Assembly (NCBI RefSeq): GCF_024679245.1
Contig: NC_090173.1
Location: 55,574,306 to 55,638,305 of the forward strand
Length of the DNA stretch: 64,000 nt
Source of the DNA: Pseudorasbora parva
Taxonomy: Eukaryota > Chordata > Actinopteri > Cypriniformes > Gobionidae
Direction of reading: 5' to 3'
In this document: piece by piece, positions 38,690 to 51,660 of the stretch
Layout: each line of letters opens with the position of its first letter
How positions within the stretch are numbered: position 1 is the stretch's first letter
Notes under the pieces: generated by a model
Databases searched by the model: none
What the model was told of the DNA's origin: nothing
Seen by the model: the letters and a program-made list of their open reading frames with translations, nothing else
Translations under genes and position numbers: made by a program

Positions 38690-39877
38690 AGGGGGGGTGA
38701 AATGCTGTTTCATGCATACTGATCTTTTTACACTGTTAAAGACTTGGAATCCCATACTAAACATAGACAAAGTTTCAAAAGTTAAGGTGGACGTTTGATG
38801 GGAGTATTTCTTTGTCAAAAATACTACTTCCGGTTAGTCATAAGTTTCGGCAAGTTTTTTGAGATCATGCGTCCCCTTTGACGTTAATGGGGGCGGAATT
38901 TCCTTGTATGGGCCTTACGGACAATTCTACCGGAAGCGCGTGAGAGAGAGAGAGGGAGAGAGCGAAAGTAACAGGCTACGCCCATCAAAGCGCTGGCTTG
39001 TAGGATGCGCTGAACAGGTGATTTGCACATAACAATGTCACCAAAAAAGTGCGTTTTTGGTTGCCAGACCAAGACAGTCCTGCACAGATTCCCCAAAAAC
39101 CCCGCGTTAAGGCAACAGTGGATGTAATTTGCTTTTCCGGATCAGCAACTGAGTTGCGCGAATGTTTATATCTGTTCGCTGCATTTCGGTGCCGACTGTT
39201 TCATAAACAAGGCCCAGCTCGACGCCGGATTTTCCCAATCGCCTAATGCTGAATGATGGAGCAGTCCCAACGTTAGAAGGGTGAGTGAGACTGCTTCAAA
39301 TGTCTGTGTTTTTTTTAGTCCGCTTACTGTCTATACAAACCACGCGTAAACACACAAACACACGTGCACAACTGCACTTCCCACATGTACACCTTCAAAG
39401 ACAAAAATACGACGATATAATTCAAGTATAAATATGTAAATAACACAAGCCGCTAAGCATATTATATAGTTAGTGTATAACTTGTACCACATACAGACGT
39501 CCTGCTCTAGTCGTTTTTGCTGCTGCTCCTGTTCAACTGCAGCCTCTGGGTCTGATTCCGGATCATAGATGTATGGCTGTATCTGATTAAAAGCCATATT
39601 TTTATTTTGAATAAAGTTTTTTTCCCGCTGTTGACACAGCTTTACGACGCACTCGACTCAACATAGCAGCAGCGAGCACACGTCATTATTTAGCTCCGCT
39701 CACACGATACGCCCCCACCCGCTCGGCTTTTTTCGGAAAGACTCGGAACAGCGCATCTTTCTTATATAATTATTAAAAAAATAAAGACTTTTCGGAGATA
39801 TGCAGGATGCAATGCTACTCTATAGGTACTCAAGATTGACATGACACTGACTGAAACTGAGTGTTTCACCCCCCCCT
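38690..39877. mobile_element. T2/Kolobok-like element with a decayed THAP exon
   Basis: agggggggtgaaat at the left and gtttcacccccccct at the right are inverted termini. TTAA flanks both (38686-38689, 39878-39881). Inside lies a THAP-like exon on the + strand (39035-39280). On the minus strand is an acidic Gln-rich frame (39503-39597, MAFNQIQPYIYDPESDP). TTAA targets plus a THAP protein are the hallmark combination of Kolobok-type transposons. No transposase catalytic region was recognised, so the copy is non-autonomous or gutted. Confidence 0.7.
39035..39280 (+). pseudogene. THAP zinc-finger exon, frameshifted
   Basis: The frame opens MSPKKCVFGCQ, then TVLHRFPKNPALRQQWM, then meets a stop (39125-39127). 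Shifted frames continue with YICSLHFGADCF and then NDGAVPTLEG, directly before a donor gtgagt at 39281. THAP domains have C-x2-4-C, ..FP.dp..r..W, then C-x2-H-F and a terminal AVPT box, all of which are seen in order. Two frame changes break the reading frame. Upstream methionine context and length (about 80 codons) fit a THAP first exon. Confidence 0.6.
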
Positions 39878-40117
39878 TTAAATTCATGTAGGTAGGGCAT
39901 TAAATCTTCATTAGTATTTTGTCCTGTTTTCCAATACAAATATTTAAACCTGCTTAAATCAAGATGCGTTAACTTGATGAAAAATGAAATCTTGAAAATG
40001 TATCTAACTTAAGCAAGTTTATGCTCAAAACAAGAGCAAATATATGTCAGAAAGTTATGAAAACTTCGCATTGAATTAAGTTTATATTTTTTTCTTAGCT
40101 CATTGGCAAATATACAC

Positions 40118-40345
40118 TATATTGCCAAAAGTGTTACATGCACATGATCTTAAATGACACCCCATTCTTAATCCGTAGGGTTTAACATGGAGTTGACCAT
40201 TCTTCTAGAAGCTCATTTGTGAGGTCAGGCACTGATGTTGGACGAGAAGGCCTGGCTCTCAGTCTCCGCTCTAATTCATCCCAAAGCTGATCTATCGGGT
40301 TGAGCTCAGGACTCTGTGCAGGCCAGTCAAGTTCCTCCACACCTC
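40118..40345 (-). mobile_element. Tc1/mariner C-terminal fragment
   Basis: The terminus cactatattgccaaaagtg starts at 40118. On the minus strand, VEELDWPAQSPELNPIDQLW and DELERRLRARPS resemble the transposase C-terminus. The catalytic Glu position of NPIE is Asp here (NPID). It is truncated against the SINE at about 40345. Confidence 0.65.
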
Positions 40346-40347
40346 AA

Positions 40348-40820
40348 TAAACAGCAGCCATATCACCCTGTAGCCCAGGGCTGAGCCTGGTCAGTACCTG
40401 GATGGGAGACCAACTGGGAAAAGACGTTTGAGATGTTAAACCGAGGTCCTGACTGTGTCACTCTTGAATAATGTGACTAATGACTCTGTGGTCATTAAAA
40501 TCCTGGGGTACTTCTCGTAAAAGAGTAGGGGTTTAACCCCGGTGTCCTGGCCATATTCCCTCCATTGGCCCTTACCAATCATGTCCTCCTAATTATCCCC
40601 ATCCTCTGAATTGGCTCTCTCCTCTCCACCTATCGCTGGTGTGTGGTGAGCGCACTGGCGCCATTGTGCTGTGGCTGCCATAGCATCATCCCAGTGGAGC
40701 TGCACAATGGTGATGGTTGAGGAGAGACCCCTTTCATGAGTGTTAAGCACTTTGGGTGTAGTACAGTAGTACATATGAAAGCACTATATAAATGCCTCAT
40801 TCATTCATTCATTCATTCAG
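40348..40820 (+). repeat. SINE3-type element derived from 5S rRNA
   Basis: agccatatcaccctg and then gcctggtcagtacctggatg with ggagacc match the start and the internal control region of 5S rRNA, with the middle of the gene missing. The rest is a LINE-like 3' body ending in gcactttgggtgtag, tgaaagcactatataaatg and an ATTC tail. It is not a functional 5S gene. Confidence 0.75.
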
Positions 40821-40869
40821 TAGACCCGTCTACGGCACAATGACTCCGATCCTTTAAGTGTTCATTCAT

Positions 40870-41075
40870 ACTCTTGTGTGATCGATGCACCATCCTCAAT
40901 AAACCCATCTCTTATGTGATACCCAGAAATTTAGAATATTCTGATCTAATATGATTTGTGACCTGTAAGGTTGCCAGAATAATAATCATACACTGTGTGT
41001 TAACAGGCTAGAGGAGAATTGACACACCGGCTGATTCTGGTTTCTCCCAAGGTTTATTTTTCTCCATCATTTCTG
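40870..41075 (+). repeat. L2-type LINE 3' fragment
   Basis: atattctgatctaatatgat, gccagaataataatcataca and ggtttctcccaaggtttatt match, inverted, the 3' part of the LINE at 8020-8165. Confidence 0.6.
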
Positions 41076-42788
41076 TACTTGACTTGAGAACAAACTCGCT
41101 CATCCATGTCTTTATGGGCCTTGCTTTGTGCACTGATGGAAACCCATTCCATGAAGCTCTCTATACACTGATCTTGAGCTAATCTGAAGGCCACAGAAGT
41201 TTGGAGGTCTAGAGCTATTGAGAAAGTTTGCGACTTCTGTTTTATAGTTGATTTTGTCTAGTGCTGTGGCCATGAAGTGATTTGAACCTGAATTCAATGA
41301 TTTAGAGGGGTGTCCCTCCATTTATGTTCTTGTTGTAATAATAAACTCTTCGTTTTGAGAGAAATCAAGACTTCGTATTTTTTATTATTTTGCAAGTAAA
41401 TATCTTGATTTGTGAATCATTTCTTTGTAAAATGAATTAAAAAGTAATGTATATCTGTTGGAAGTTGTATCTTAAAACTTTGAAATGTTGCTAGTGCAAC
41501 TCGTGTATCTCCCTAGAAATTTACATTTCTGGAACATATTGATGTATTGCGTTCCCTTCAGTTTATGTCTTTTAAGAAGTCAAATTAACCCTAATGAAAC
41601 CTGCAAAAATCCTGGTGGCACTTCACAAACAATCACACAGAGAAGCTGTGAAGTATCTTCATGAGCAGTGAAATGAGCTTGTTTTATTTTATTGGTGGGT
41701 CACATTGTGCTGTAGAGGACAGGTAAATGGGGCAGGTCGGTGTTTCTTTAGCATAGCCCGGCCCAATGGTATCCATCTGTGGACGAGTCCCTGAGGCCTC
41801 GATAAAGGAAGGCAATCATTAACACATGACACAGGGACACAAGGCCACAGCGCTTTTGTTGTCTCAGCATTTATCATATGTATGTATACTGTAATTTATG
41901 TATCATTGCATCATTGCACCCTCTAAATTTATGAATGCTGCCAGGGTTTGAAGGTTGGAAATGATTGCTCTAGTCATTTAAGTTCAGCTACACAACTTCC
42001 TAATTGGTGCCTTGGTTGGGGTCCTTGCTGAGATCAGGGGTTTTTACCCTTCGTTTTGCAAGCTAGCCCAAATGTGCTGAGAATGCATTTTTCTCAAGGC
42101 TGTTTCCTCCAACCCCCTCATGTTCCCTTGCTCTGTTTGTTCTTTATTCCTCCTCCTCTCTGTCTCTCTTCATTTCTTCACCTGGTCTCTTGTTAATGCT
42201 TTCACTCAGCGTTTTTCTGTTCAAGCATTTTTTTTTGTTTCCAAAAGCAAACTACAAAAATCCTAACCTTTATCTTCATGGTAAAATCTTATGAATTGTT
42301 AAAATATTATAGAGGAGGGCACTGTAAGCCTGGAGATTCGCAACTACTAAATTAATTCCATGGATGTTAAAGAAATAAAGAAAAACATAAAATGCAAGTG
42401 ATTAAAGGCTGAAGTACAATTCAGCCATTTGCATTTTGCAGTGGACTGCACACTGTAATGTTCGTCATCGGGGTCAGAGGACCGTCCAGCTGGACATACA
42501 GTTGTGATTTTATGTGCAGTAGTTGAAGAAGACAGCGGAAAGAGATACAAAAAGGTAAACAAAGCAGAATTTCCTCTTCCAGTGTTACTGTTGCAACCGA
42601 TGCCAGCTTTAACTCAACCTGAGATCCAACGTGTTGTTTCCAGACAGGAAAGCCGAAAAATTGCACTCCATTTGAAACATTTTTCACATCAGTCACAAGT
42701 GCGATTATGGCAGTAAAATGCACAACATGAATTCCCCATTGTAACATATTTTTAGCTGTATTATACAAACTATAGCATCTTCTTCCAG

Positions 42789-43092
42789 CACTGTAAAAAT
42801 GCTCTTCTTATTTAGTATTTCTTTCTTGTTTCAGTCCAAATATCTAAATATTCTTAAATCAAGATTAATTTACTTGATAAGTAAAATGACATAAGATATT
42901 GTTCCTTTTTTTCTGGTGAGATTGGCAGATAATTTAGCTTGTTTTAAGCAAAAACTCACTTCATTTTGTTTTTAAGAAAACAAGGAAAAATATATTGTGT
43001 CATTTTACTTATCTTGTAAAAGCATCTTGATTTAAGAATTTGTAGATACTTAGACTAGAAACAAAAGGTAAGAAGAGCATTTTTTGATGCAA
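42789..43092. mobile_element. CACTG palindromic MITE, copy 2
   Basis: It starts cactgtaaaaatgctcttct and ends ggtaagaagagcattttttgatgc. The inner arms (tttaagcaaaaactc and the reverse pattern aaacaagg) resemble copies 1 and 3. The right terminus is degraded (gatgcaagt instead of gcagtg). Confidence 0.6.
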
Positions 43093-43670
43093 GTACAACA
43101 CCCACCGCAGCGTCCGTGTCATGCCACGATTTGTCATGATCTTCACCTTAAAATACTGATCCAAATAATTAGTAATTCCTTCTGGAGGATTTGGAAATGC
43201 TTGAGTCATACTAACAACTTTAATTGTAGTTACTAGAGTATTAATAATCCGTTACTCATTTGTTCCTGTGTAGTTATTCATTATGACTGAATGAACTGTA
43301 AAGTGTTACCTTAAAAGTAAAATCACTAGCCTAAATCCCATGCTTTCACTAGAAAAATAAACAGCAACAGGATGCTAGATGTGATGCCTTATGGAGCTTA
43401 AATAAAAACAGGGACTGAACTGTTCTCATGCGCTGCATTGATTATTATTTTTCTCAATAAATTATATTTCCTCACATAGGGCCTACACACATCTGCTTCT
43501 CTCTCAAACAAGTTTTATAGTCCTTCCCAGGCTTGGTACTTACTCTTTAAGAGATGTCTCAGCTGTCCTTGCATCCTTCTCTGATGGTGTTGGACATTTG
43601 TTGGTACTAGTCCATACAAGATCCAATAAAATGTAGCACACCTTTCTCCACTGTTGCCGTTAGAGAGGAG

Positions 43671-43674
<4 letters not shown>

Positions 43675-43704
<30 letters not shown>
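43675..43704. repeat. GT microsatellite
   Basis: About 15 GT units. Confidence 0.95.
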
Positions 43705-43707
<3 letters not shown>

Positions 43708-44241
43708 ATAGATGCTGCTGTCTTTGCCTGTGAAACATCATCCCCACTGTGACACATCTGCTTCAATTTCATCCCCACATGCTCCTCTCAAGACTGTTGA
43801 AAATGTTATTCACAATGGGTAAATTCTTGGTATTCTTCTTCATATCGTGATGTATGTCGTTATCGTGAAATAAAATGACTCGTATCGTGCTATAAGATTT
43901 TGTTGCTCACACTCGGGGTTAATGCACAGGTGACTTGAATGATGACTTAAATTGCATGGTTTGTTGAGAAGATATTTCTTTTTACTTTTTTTCACTTAGC
44001 AAATGATAAAATAGATCACCACTGCACCTGCTTAGTAAAACCACTTTTTTTTAAAATAAATTTGTCGACATATTCTAGCTTAACAGAGCAATTCATTGCA
44101 TGGGTTTACATTAACTTAATATAACTGTGACCTTGATGATCCAATGGGCTTTGTGTGTGAGAAGCATCTGTCTGACTGATGGTGAACTCTGTTGTGTTCA
44201 CAGACCTGTCGAGCAGGGCAGTGGAGAGCGGCTCTCGTGGT

Positions 44242-46408
44242 ATGACTACTACAAACAAGGCAAACAAAGCACTCAAGGTATGTTCAGATGAGGCTTCAAA
44301 TGAATGTCTTCAAATCAGAATTCAAAGATTTAGACAGTAAAAGAAAAGTATTAATCACATTTTCTTTCATGAACAGGAAATGTAGCCACCATGAACTAGT
44401 AATGAGTAATTTTTTGTACAGCATTTATTATATACTGTTAAACCAAAAATTATACAGACAGCAGATATAATGTTTTACTAGTGTAAGCCGGACACTATAG
44501 TTAATTTATGTAAATGAGGAGAGCAGAATAAAGTAAACTGTGAAATATTATACCCAAAAATTCTTCATACAGTGACTACCCCTAAAATATGGGACCAAAT
44601 GATTCAGACACTTTGAGCTGAGCATGTTTTGCTGAAGTGTTTTCTCTTTAATTGCTAATGTGACCTTTGACTCCACAGACTGGACAATATGAAGCATTGG
44701 TTGAGCTAAAATGGTCTAATCTAATTGTCCTTTAATTTAACAGCTGATTGGTTGATTGTAATTCATTACACACCTTTCTATCAAAGTTATCTGACATTTT
44801 CAAGATGAGTTTATTCTGACACAGTTTAACTCTGAGCTCTTGTCATATTTCATTACCATTTAATAAACTATAACGAATAAACTGTGATAATGTGAGAAAA
44901 TGCTGAAGGTGCCTTAATACATTATGGTTTGACTGTATCTTTGCAAATTCCAATTAAAATTTAATTTCAAAATGTATTAGTAAATGTTGAATTCAACATG
45001 AATTAAGATTTAAGGGTTAGTTCACCCAAAAATGTAAATTCTGTCATTAATTACTTACGCTAATGTCGTTCGACACCCATAAGACCTCCGTTCATCTTCA
45101 GACACAGATGAAGATATTAGTGTTGAAATCCGATGGCTCAGAAAGGCCTTCATTGACACCAATGTCATTTCCTCTCTCATGACCCATAAAGGCACTAAAG
45201 ACATCGTTACAAAGCCCATCTCACTACAGCGGCTCTACAATCATTTTATGAAGCGATGAGAATAGTTTTTGTGCGCAAAAAACAACAACTAAATAACGAC
45301 TTATGTAGTGATGGGCTGATTTCAAAACAAAGCTTCGAACCGTTATGAATCAATGAGTCGATTCATGATTCGGATTGCCAAAGTCACATGATTTCAGCAG
45401 TTTGGCACGCGATCCGAATCTTGAATCGATTCACTGATTCATAACCGTTCAAAGCTTTGTTTTGAAATCGGCCCATCACTATATTAGTCGTTATTTCATT
45501 TTTTTGCGCACAAAAAATATTTTCGCCGCTTCATAAAATGATTGTAGAGCCGCTGTAGTGAGATGGGCTTTGTAACGACGTCTTTAGTGTCTTTATGGGT
45601 CTTGAGAGAGGAAATGACATTGGTGTCAATGAAGGCCTTTCTGAGCCATCGGATTTCAACACTAATATCTTCATCTGTGTGTGAAGATGAACGGAGGTCT
45701 TACGGGTAACCAACGACATGAAGGCGAGGAATTAATGACAGAATTTTCATTTTTGGGTGAACAAACACTTTAACAAATGCTGTACAATAAAAATTTGTTT
45801 TATATTGTTGTTATATAATGAATATAACAACTTGTTACCTAAATGTTACCTTTTCCATTTCTCTGAGAGAGAAATTTACAGAGCAATTTACAGTTTCTCT
45901 CAGTCTCCTCTTCCCTCTCTTCTCTCTTGACCTCGTCCCTTGTGGGTCTCTTCAGGTGAAGAGAGAGCCAGGTGAGAATGGCACGAGTCTTACGGATGAT
46001 GAACTGGTGTCCATGTCTGTGCGAGAGCTGAACCAGCATTTGCGCGGCCTGACCAAAGATGAAATCCTGCAGTTGAAGCAGCGGCGGCGCACGCTCAAAA
46101 ACCGTGGCTATGCTGCCAGCTGCCGCGTCAAGCGAGTGACGCAGAAGGAGGAGCTGGAGAAGCAGAAGGCCGAGCTTCAGCAGGAGGTGGAGAAGCTCGC
46201 CTCGGAGAACGCCAGCATGAAAGTGGAGCTTGATGTGCTGCGCTCCAAATATGAGGCTCTCCAGAGTTTCGCCAGAACTGTGGCTCGCAGCCCTGTGGCC
46301 TCCGCCAGGGGTCCCATCACATCGGTCATAGGGCCCCTCATACCAGGCAAAGTGGCCACCACCAGCGTCATCACCATCGTCAAGTCCAAAACAGAAGCAC
46401 GGTCTTAA
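44242..46408 (+). CDS. mafg: mafg, small Maf bZIP transcription factor
   Basis: Coding exon 1 is 44242-44277 ([12 protein letters not shown]; the exon itself starts at 44204 after ttcacag) with donor gtatgt. Coding exon 2 is 45956-46408 after ttcag. The product is 162 residues, the same length as mammalian MafG. It shows the SUMO-type site VKREPGE (K14, sumoylated in MafG), the extended homology region ([16 protein letters not shown]), the basic region ([19 protein letters not shown]), a leucine zipper ([20 protein letters not shown]) and the MafG-type tail [19 protein letters not shown]. Small Mafs bind MARE sites in the nucleus as homodimers (repressive) or with NRF2, p45 or BACH partners. 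They lack an activation domain, as seen here. The intron between the two coding exons holds a large fold-back transposon. mafg rather than mafk or maff is judged from the tail. Which teleost paralogue is undetermined. Confidence 0.93.
45014..45769. mobile_element. large fold-back T2-like element in mafg intron 2
   Basis: TTAA flanks it at 45010-45013 and 45770-45773. The ends gggttagttcacccaaaa and ttttgggtgaacaaacact are inverted. The arms (for example ctcagaaaggccttcattga and tcaatgaaggcctttctgag) pair for about 360 bases each, leaving only a small central loop near 45380-45400. The 756-bp unit is almost one hairpin. It has no ORF. Confidence 0.85.
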
Positions 46409-46916
46409 TGCACAAACGGGGAGCACGTATATTGGTTGGTGTATCCATCAGGCACAGGTTTACTCAAGCTAAACAAGATCTAAAATATACACAGACAACA
46501 CTAAAACATAAAGGACATATTTATTTTTAGAGATTAAGATTAATATGCCAATTACAACCCGTGTTGTACAACCCTGTGTTCACTGCAAAAAAATTACATT
46601 TCTTACTTAGTGTTTTTGTCTTGTTTCTTGTCCAAACATCTAAAAATTCTTAAAACAAGAAGTATTTACTAGACAATCAAAAGTAATTGTCTTGTTTTAG
46701 GGGAAAAATAACTCAAAATTAAGAGAGTTTTTGCTTGCCCTATTGGCAGATTATTTAGCTTATTTTAAGCAAAAACTCTCTTAATTTTGAGTTATTTTTA
46801 CCCAAAACAAGATAATATTTACTTTTCTAGTAAATGTTTCTCAATGTAAGATTTTGCTGAAATTTTGACCAGAAACAAGACAAAAATACTAAGTAAGAAA
46901 AGCATTTTATGCAGTG
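46409..46916 (+). other. mafg: mafg 3' UTR, proximal part
   Basis: Non-coding sequence after the TAA. From 46581 to 46916 it is a palindromic MITE (listed next). The 3' end of the transcript is not clear; AATAAA occurs at 48573 and around 49635. Confidence 0.45.
46581..46916. mobile_element. CACTGCAAAAA palindromic MITE, copy 3
   Basis: It starts cactgcaaaaaaattaca and ends aaaagcattttatgcagtg. Arms such as acaagaagtatttact, aattaagagagtttttgctt and aagcaaaaactctcttaatt pair. It begins 173 bases after the mafg stop codon, so probably lies in the 3' UTR. Confidence 0.75.
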
Positions 46917-49900
46917 TTGAGCTTAACCCAAAAGCTATTTTAAAACTCGTTACTTGGTCACCGTCATTTGCTACTAAACCCGTATTTCTTGGTCCAGTGA
47001 ACACAAAAGGAGAAGTTTTGTCCATACAGAGAAAGCATACAGTGACCAGAGAAGGTCAAGCAGAAAACTCACTCTTCATCACGTAAACAACCTGTGATTG
47101 AAGACACAAGAACTGATGCCATTGACATCAAACCTGATGAGGCAAACCAAATTCAAATAAGTGTATTAGAGACCTTCCGGGTGCTATGATCTGTACCCGG
47201 CACAGATGCACTTCCTACCCAAACTTGACATGCATACATTTTTTAAAGAGAAAAAATAATTCAGAGGCAGTCCCGTTACGATTAGACCCAAGGCCGACCG
47301 GATGACATGTTTTTAAAACCGAATGTAACCCAGGCAGCGACGTCTTCTCACATACTTGCCAGTCATCTTTGATTTTGGCATGTCAGACTCATACCAGGGT
47401 GAAAATGAAGAAACACCTAAAGTATGCCCATCTTCTTGACTTTATTTGTAGATGACATTCATTTTCTAATCCCTCTTTGTCCCAGATTAAGCTAAATGGT
47501 CCCGGAAAATGTAGCATATATTGTTTTTCTGGATTTCAAACATTGTTTTATTTGAGGAAAAATGAAATTATACAGTTATGGCTTAATTGTTTGTGATTAA
47601 TTTGGCATCAACTGCATTTAAATGTTGTTTTTTGTTGTTGTTTTTTGTAATCAAAATCTGGCAACAGTTCATTGTTTTTTTTTAGCTTGGGCTAGCAATT
47701 CCAAGTAGATAAACAGCTCACAAGCTTTATGTTGCACATAAAATGACAATATTAATGTTAATATTAATAAGCGAAAGCCTCAGGTATTGCAGAGTGCCAG
47801 TTAGGTTTGGTCATTTACACACCAAAGCACGGACTTACAGAGATGATGACAGATAAAGCATTATCATAGAAATATTTCATTTGCATTTCTTTTTATATAT
47901 TATATTAAAATAATTTTAGTCTTCTCGGGTCTTTTAGGTAAAAGCACATTTATTTCCAAGGCTACTGAAATCCGTGTCCAAGGCACTAATCAAAGTTTTG
48001 GACCCACAGCCCATCGAGTCTCAGGTCGGACCTCAAGTTTCCGAATCTAAGTCAACCCATGAAGACCTCTAATGTGCATGCACTGATGAAGGCGAGATCG
48101 TCGTGAATTTGGTTGTGTTCCTGATAGAAAACTATCATATGGTTTCAGAAGTCATATATATGCAGAAGTCATATCCTTTTAATCGTTTTAGGGCTGTGTG
48201 AGACATGGTAACTATATCCTTTCATCGTATGGAAAGAGCCTGAACATTCTGCCAAATCTCTCCTTTGTTGTGTTCCCACGAAAAAAAAGTTAGCCTAGCC
48301 AAATGACTAACTTTAAATAAGCCACAAGTTTTTGGGTTAACTTTAGCTCCAACTTGAGTTGTCTGTGCTTGATGTTGTCCACTGAATGATAAACTGATGG
48401 GGAAAAACTAAATATATTCACTGTTCTATCCGAAATGGCATAAGAAATAAGGATCTTATGAAGGAAGCAAAATTATTTTAAGTTAATCAAATGTTTTAGT
48501 TCCTGTTGAGTTCAATTCCATTAGTGGAATGATGTTTACAAGTTATATTCTGAGGAATATGACCAGGAGAGGCAATAAACTACAGTATTTATGCATGGGA
48601 GAGCAGAGGCGCTGTTAAAATGTCTGGCAGGTGATGTTCATCTTTTGCAGATGAGTTATGAGAGAGCCTTTCCTCAAAAACATCGCAAAGAGGAGGCATT
48701 TATTTGGTTTTAGTTGGTAAACTGTGTTGGTAAAAGTGTCGATCATAGCTTTGTTTGGAGTCGTAGAGCTGTAGTTATGTTGTTCTGTGCTCTTTGTGTG
48801 AATGGGCTGGTCGCATTTAATTTCCAGAAGCAACTTAACACTTTATTGTTGAATCGTTAGCAAAATGGTCTCTGATGTCTTACTTCAACTTAAAAAAAAG
48901 TGTTTTTTTTTCTTTCCGGAAAACAAAAAAATAGGAAAAAAAAGTTATTTATATGAACAAACAAAAAATAGTTTGATATCAATTTTGCAATTGTACCAAA
49001 AGTGGCTTATTATTGAAGTCTGATTGCTTTTCTAGTAAATAGACAAGGTGCAATGGGGTAGCGCGTGGCGTGCTGTGTATGTGGTCAGGTGACAGTGCTG
49101 TTCACTGTGTAAGTGTCCTGCTGTATTCTTTAAATTAATATTATAACGTAATATAGACTGTGTACAGAAGCCAGTCATTCATATTGGCTCCTTCCATATC
49201 TCTGTAATGAAGATGTCTTGGGTCAGCTGACTGTAACAAACCGGATGAAGCGATGAAGTTGTGGATCTGTTCCAAAACCTAGTGAACCAACCAGCATTTT
49301 AATACCGGACGCTAGACGTATATGAGAACGGGGCATACGTTTATGGTTCGGAAATGTGTTTTGCCACACCGTGTCGCTTCCAGTGTAGACAGCATCACCG
49401 AATATAATGGGTTCTATCTGCTTCTTCCCAACATGAAAGCAACAAATAAGCAAGCATCACATGTGTCCTTCATGAACAGGTAACAATCTCACTGAAAAAT
49501 TAAATAAATCTATCCATCCATTCTCCAAAGTGCTCATCCTAGAGATGCCAGAGCCTTTCCCAGCATCTTAGGCTTTATAGGTAGAGAAACAAACATCCTA
49601 AATGTCAGTTATAAATAGCCAATACTCAGTGAGCAAAATAAAGAGAAGAATATACAGTAGAGTGAGACTTTTATCCATTGGGAGTTGATTTAATTTTGAA
49701 AGGGGTTGAAAATAAAAGCGCAACAGGAAAGTTATTACATTTTGGTAATCACTGCTAAAATGTGATTTATAGAAATTATCGAGAAGGGATTGTTTTACCC
49801 AATATTTGTTTGTGGTGTGTGCTTTGTTTGTTTTTGCTCATTAGAAGCAGGGCCGTAACCACCATAGACATTAAGGGGGACAAGTCCCCTCCAATAATTA

Positions 49901-50487
49901 GAATTGGTCAAATTGTGGATTGAATTCAGGTCAGAATTACGTACCGGCGTTTTGAAATAAGCTTCATGAGATTTCTCTGTTGTTTGATGATTAGGGTAAG
50001 TGAAATGCTAATGAAATTGGGCTTATTTTGATATGCTCTTCCCCATTGTTTTCTCAGGACAAATGTTCAGTGTAATATTAAAACTGATTGTGAATCTCAG
50101 CTGAATGGATAAATGAGGGGAAACTTTCTGGCATGGCAAAATGCTAAATTCCCTGAGATCTCTCAGATCATTGACTACATTTGATTTTAAAGTGATAGTT
50201 TACCCACAAATGAAAACCCTGTCACACATGTTGTTCCAATCCACTGTGACTGTGATTTTTACTACCAAGCTCAACCACTACCAAGCTTATAGTTCTTAAG
50301 ACATTATTAAAATGCCTATGGGTGTCAATCAGATCCCTAGTGAACAGTAGTCAGGACACTTACCAGGGAGTCAGCCATTTTAAGGGCTGTCTCAATCACA
50401 GAATCCTTCCAGTGCACTGAAACTTTCACTCCCTAAAAAGTCCCACAATGCACCAGGAAAGCATCAATGCTCACTATGGATTCAAAC
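46917..50487. other. mafg: downstream of mafg, no recognised gene
   Basis: AT-rich sequence that may include the distal mafg 3' UTR. A diverged repeat is likely around 49220-49450: gtgtagacagcatcacc resembles the inverse of cagtgatgctgtctacactg at 52770. A T2-like relic (ttttaaagtgatagtttacc) starts at 50186. Nothing else is recognisable. Confidence 0.4.

Positions 50488-51660
<1,173 letters not shown>

Larger units (their letters stand above)
31546..44203 (+). other. mafg: presumed mafg intron 1
   Basis: The 12.7 kb contains many elements listed separately: CA tract, Tc1 pieces, T2 fragment, T2/Kolobok-like THAP element, SINE3, LINE tail and a palindromic MITE. 32000-34200, 35060-36090 and 41080-42780 show no recognisable gene or repeat. 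Confidence 0.4.

Noticed and set aside
39331..39597. Full minus-strand gene in the T2/Kolobok-like element
   Set aside because: Only the first ~30 codons (acidic, Gln-rich) look protein-like; the rest is low-complexity, so it is mentioned only as part of the element.
40353..40430. 5S rRNA gene
   Set aside because: The middle of 5S is missing and the sequence runs into a LINE-like body and an ATTC tail, so it is a SINE.
45839..46426. Long minus-strand open frame opposite mafg
   Set aside because: It is the antisense shadow of the bZIP coding exon; Leu-rich runs mirror the GAG/CAG-rich sense codons.
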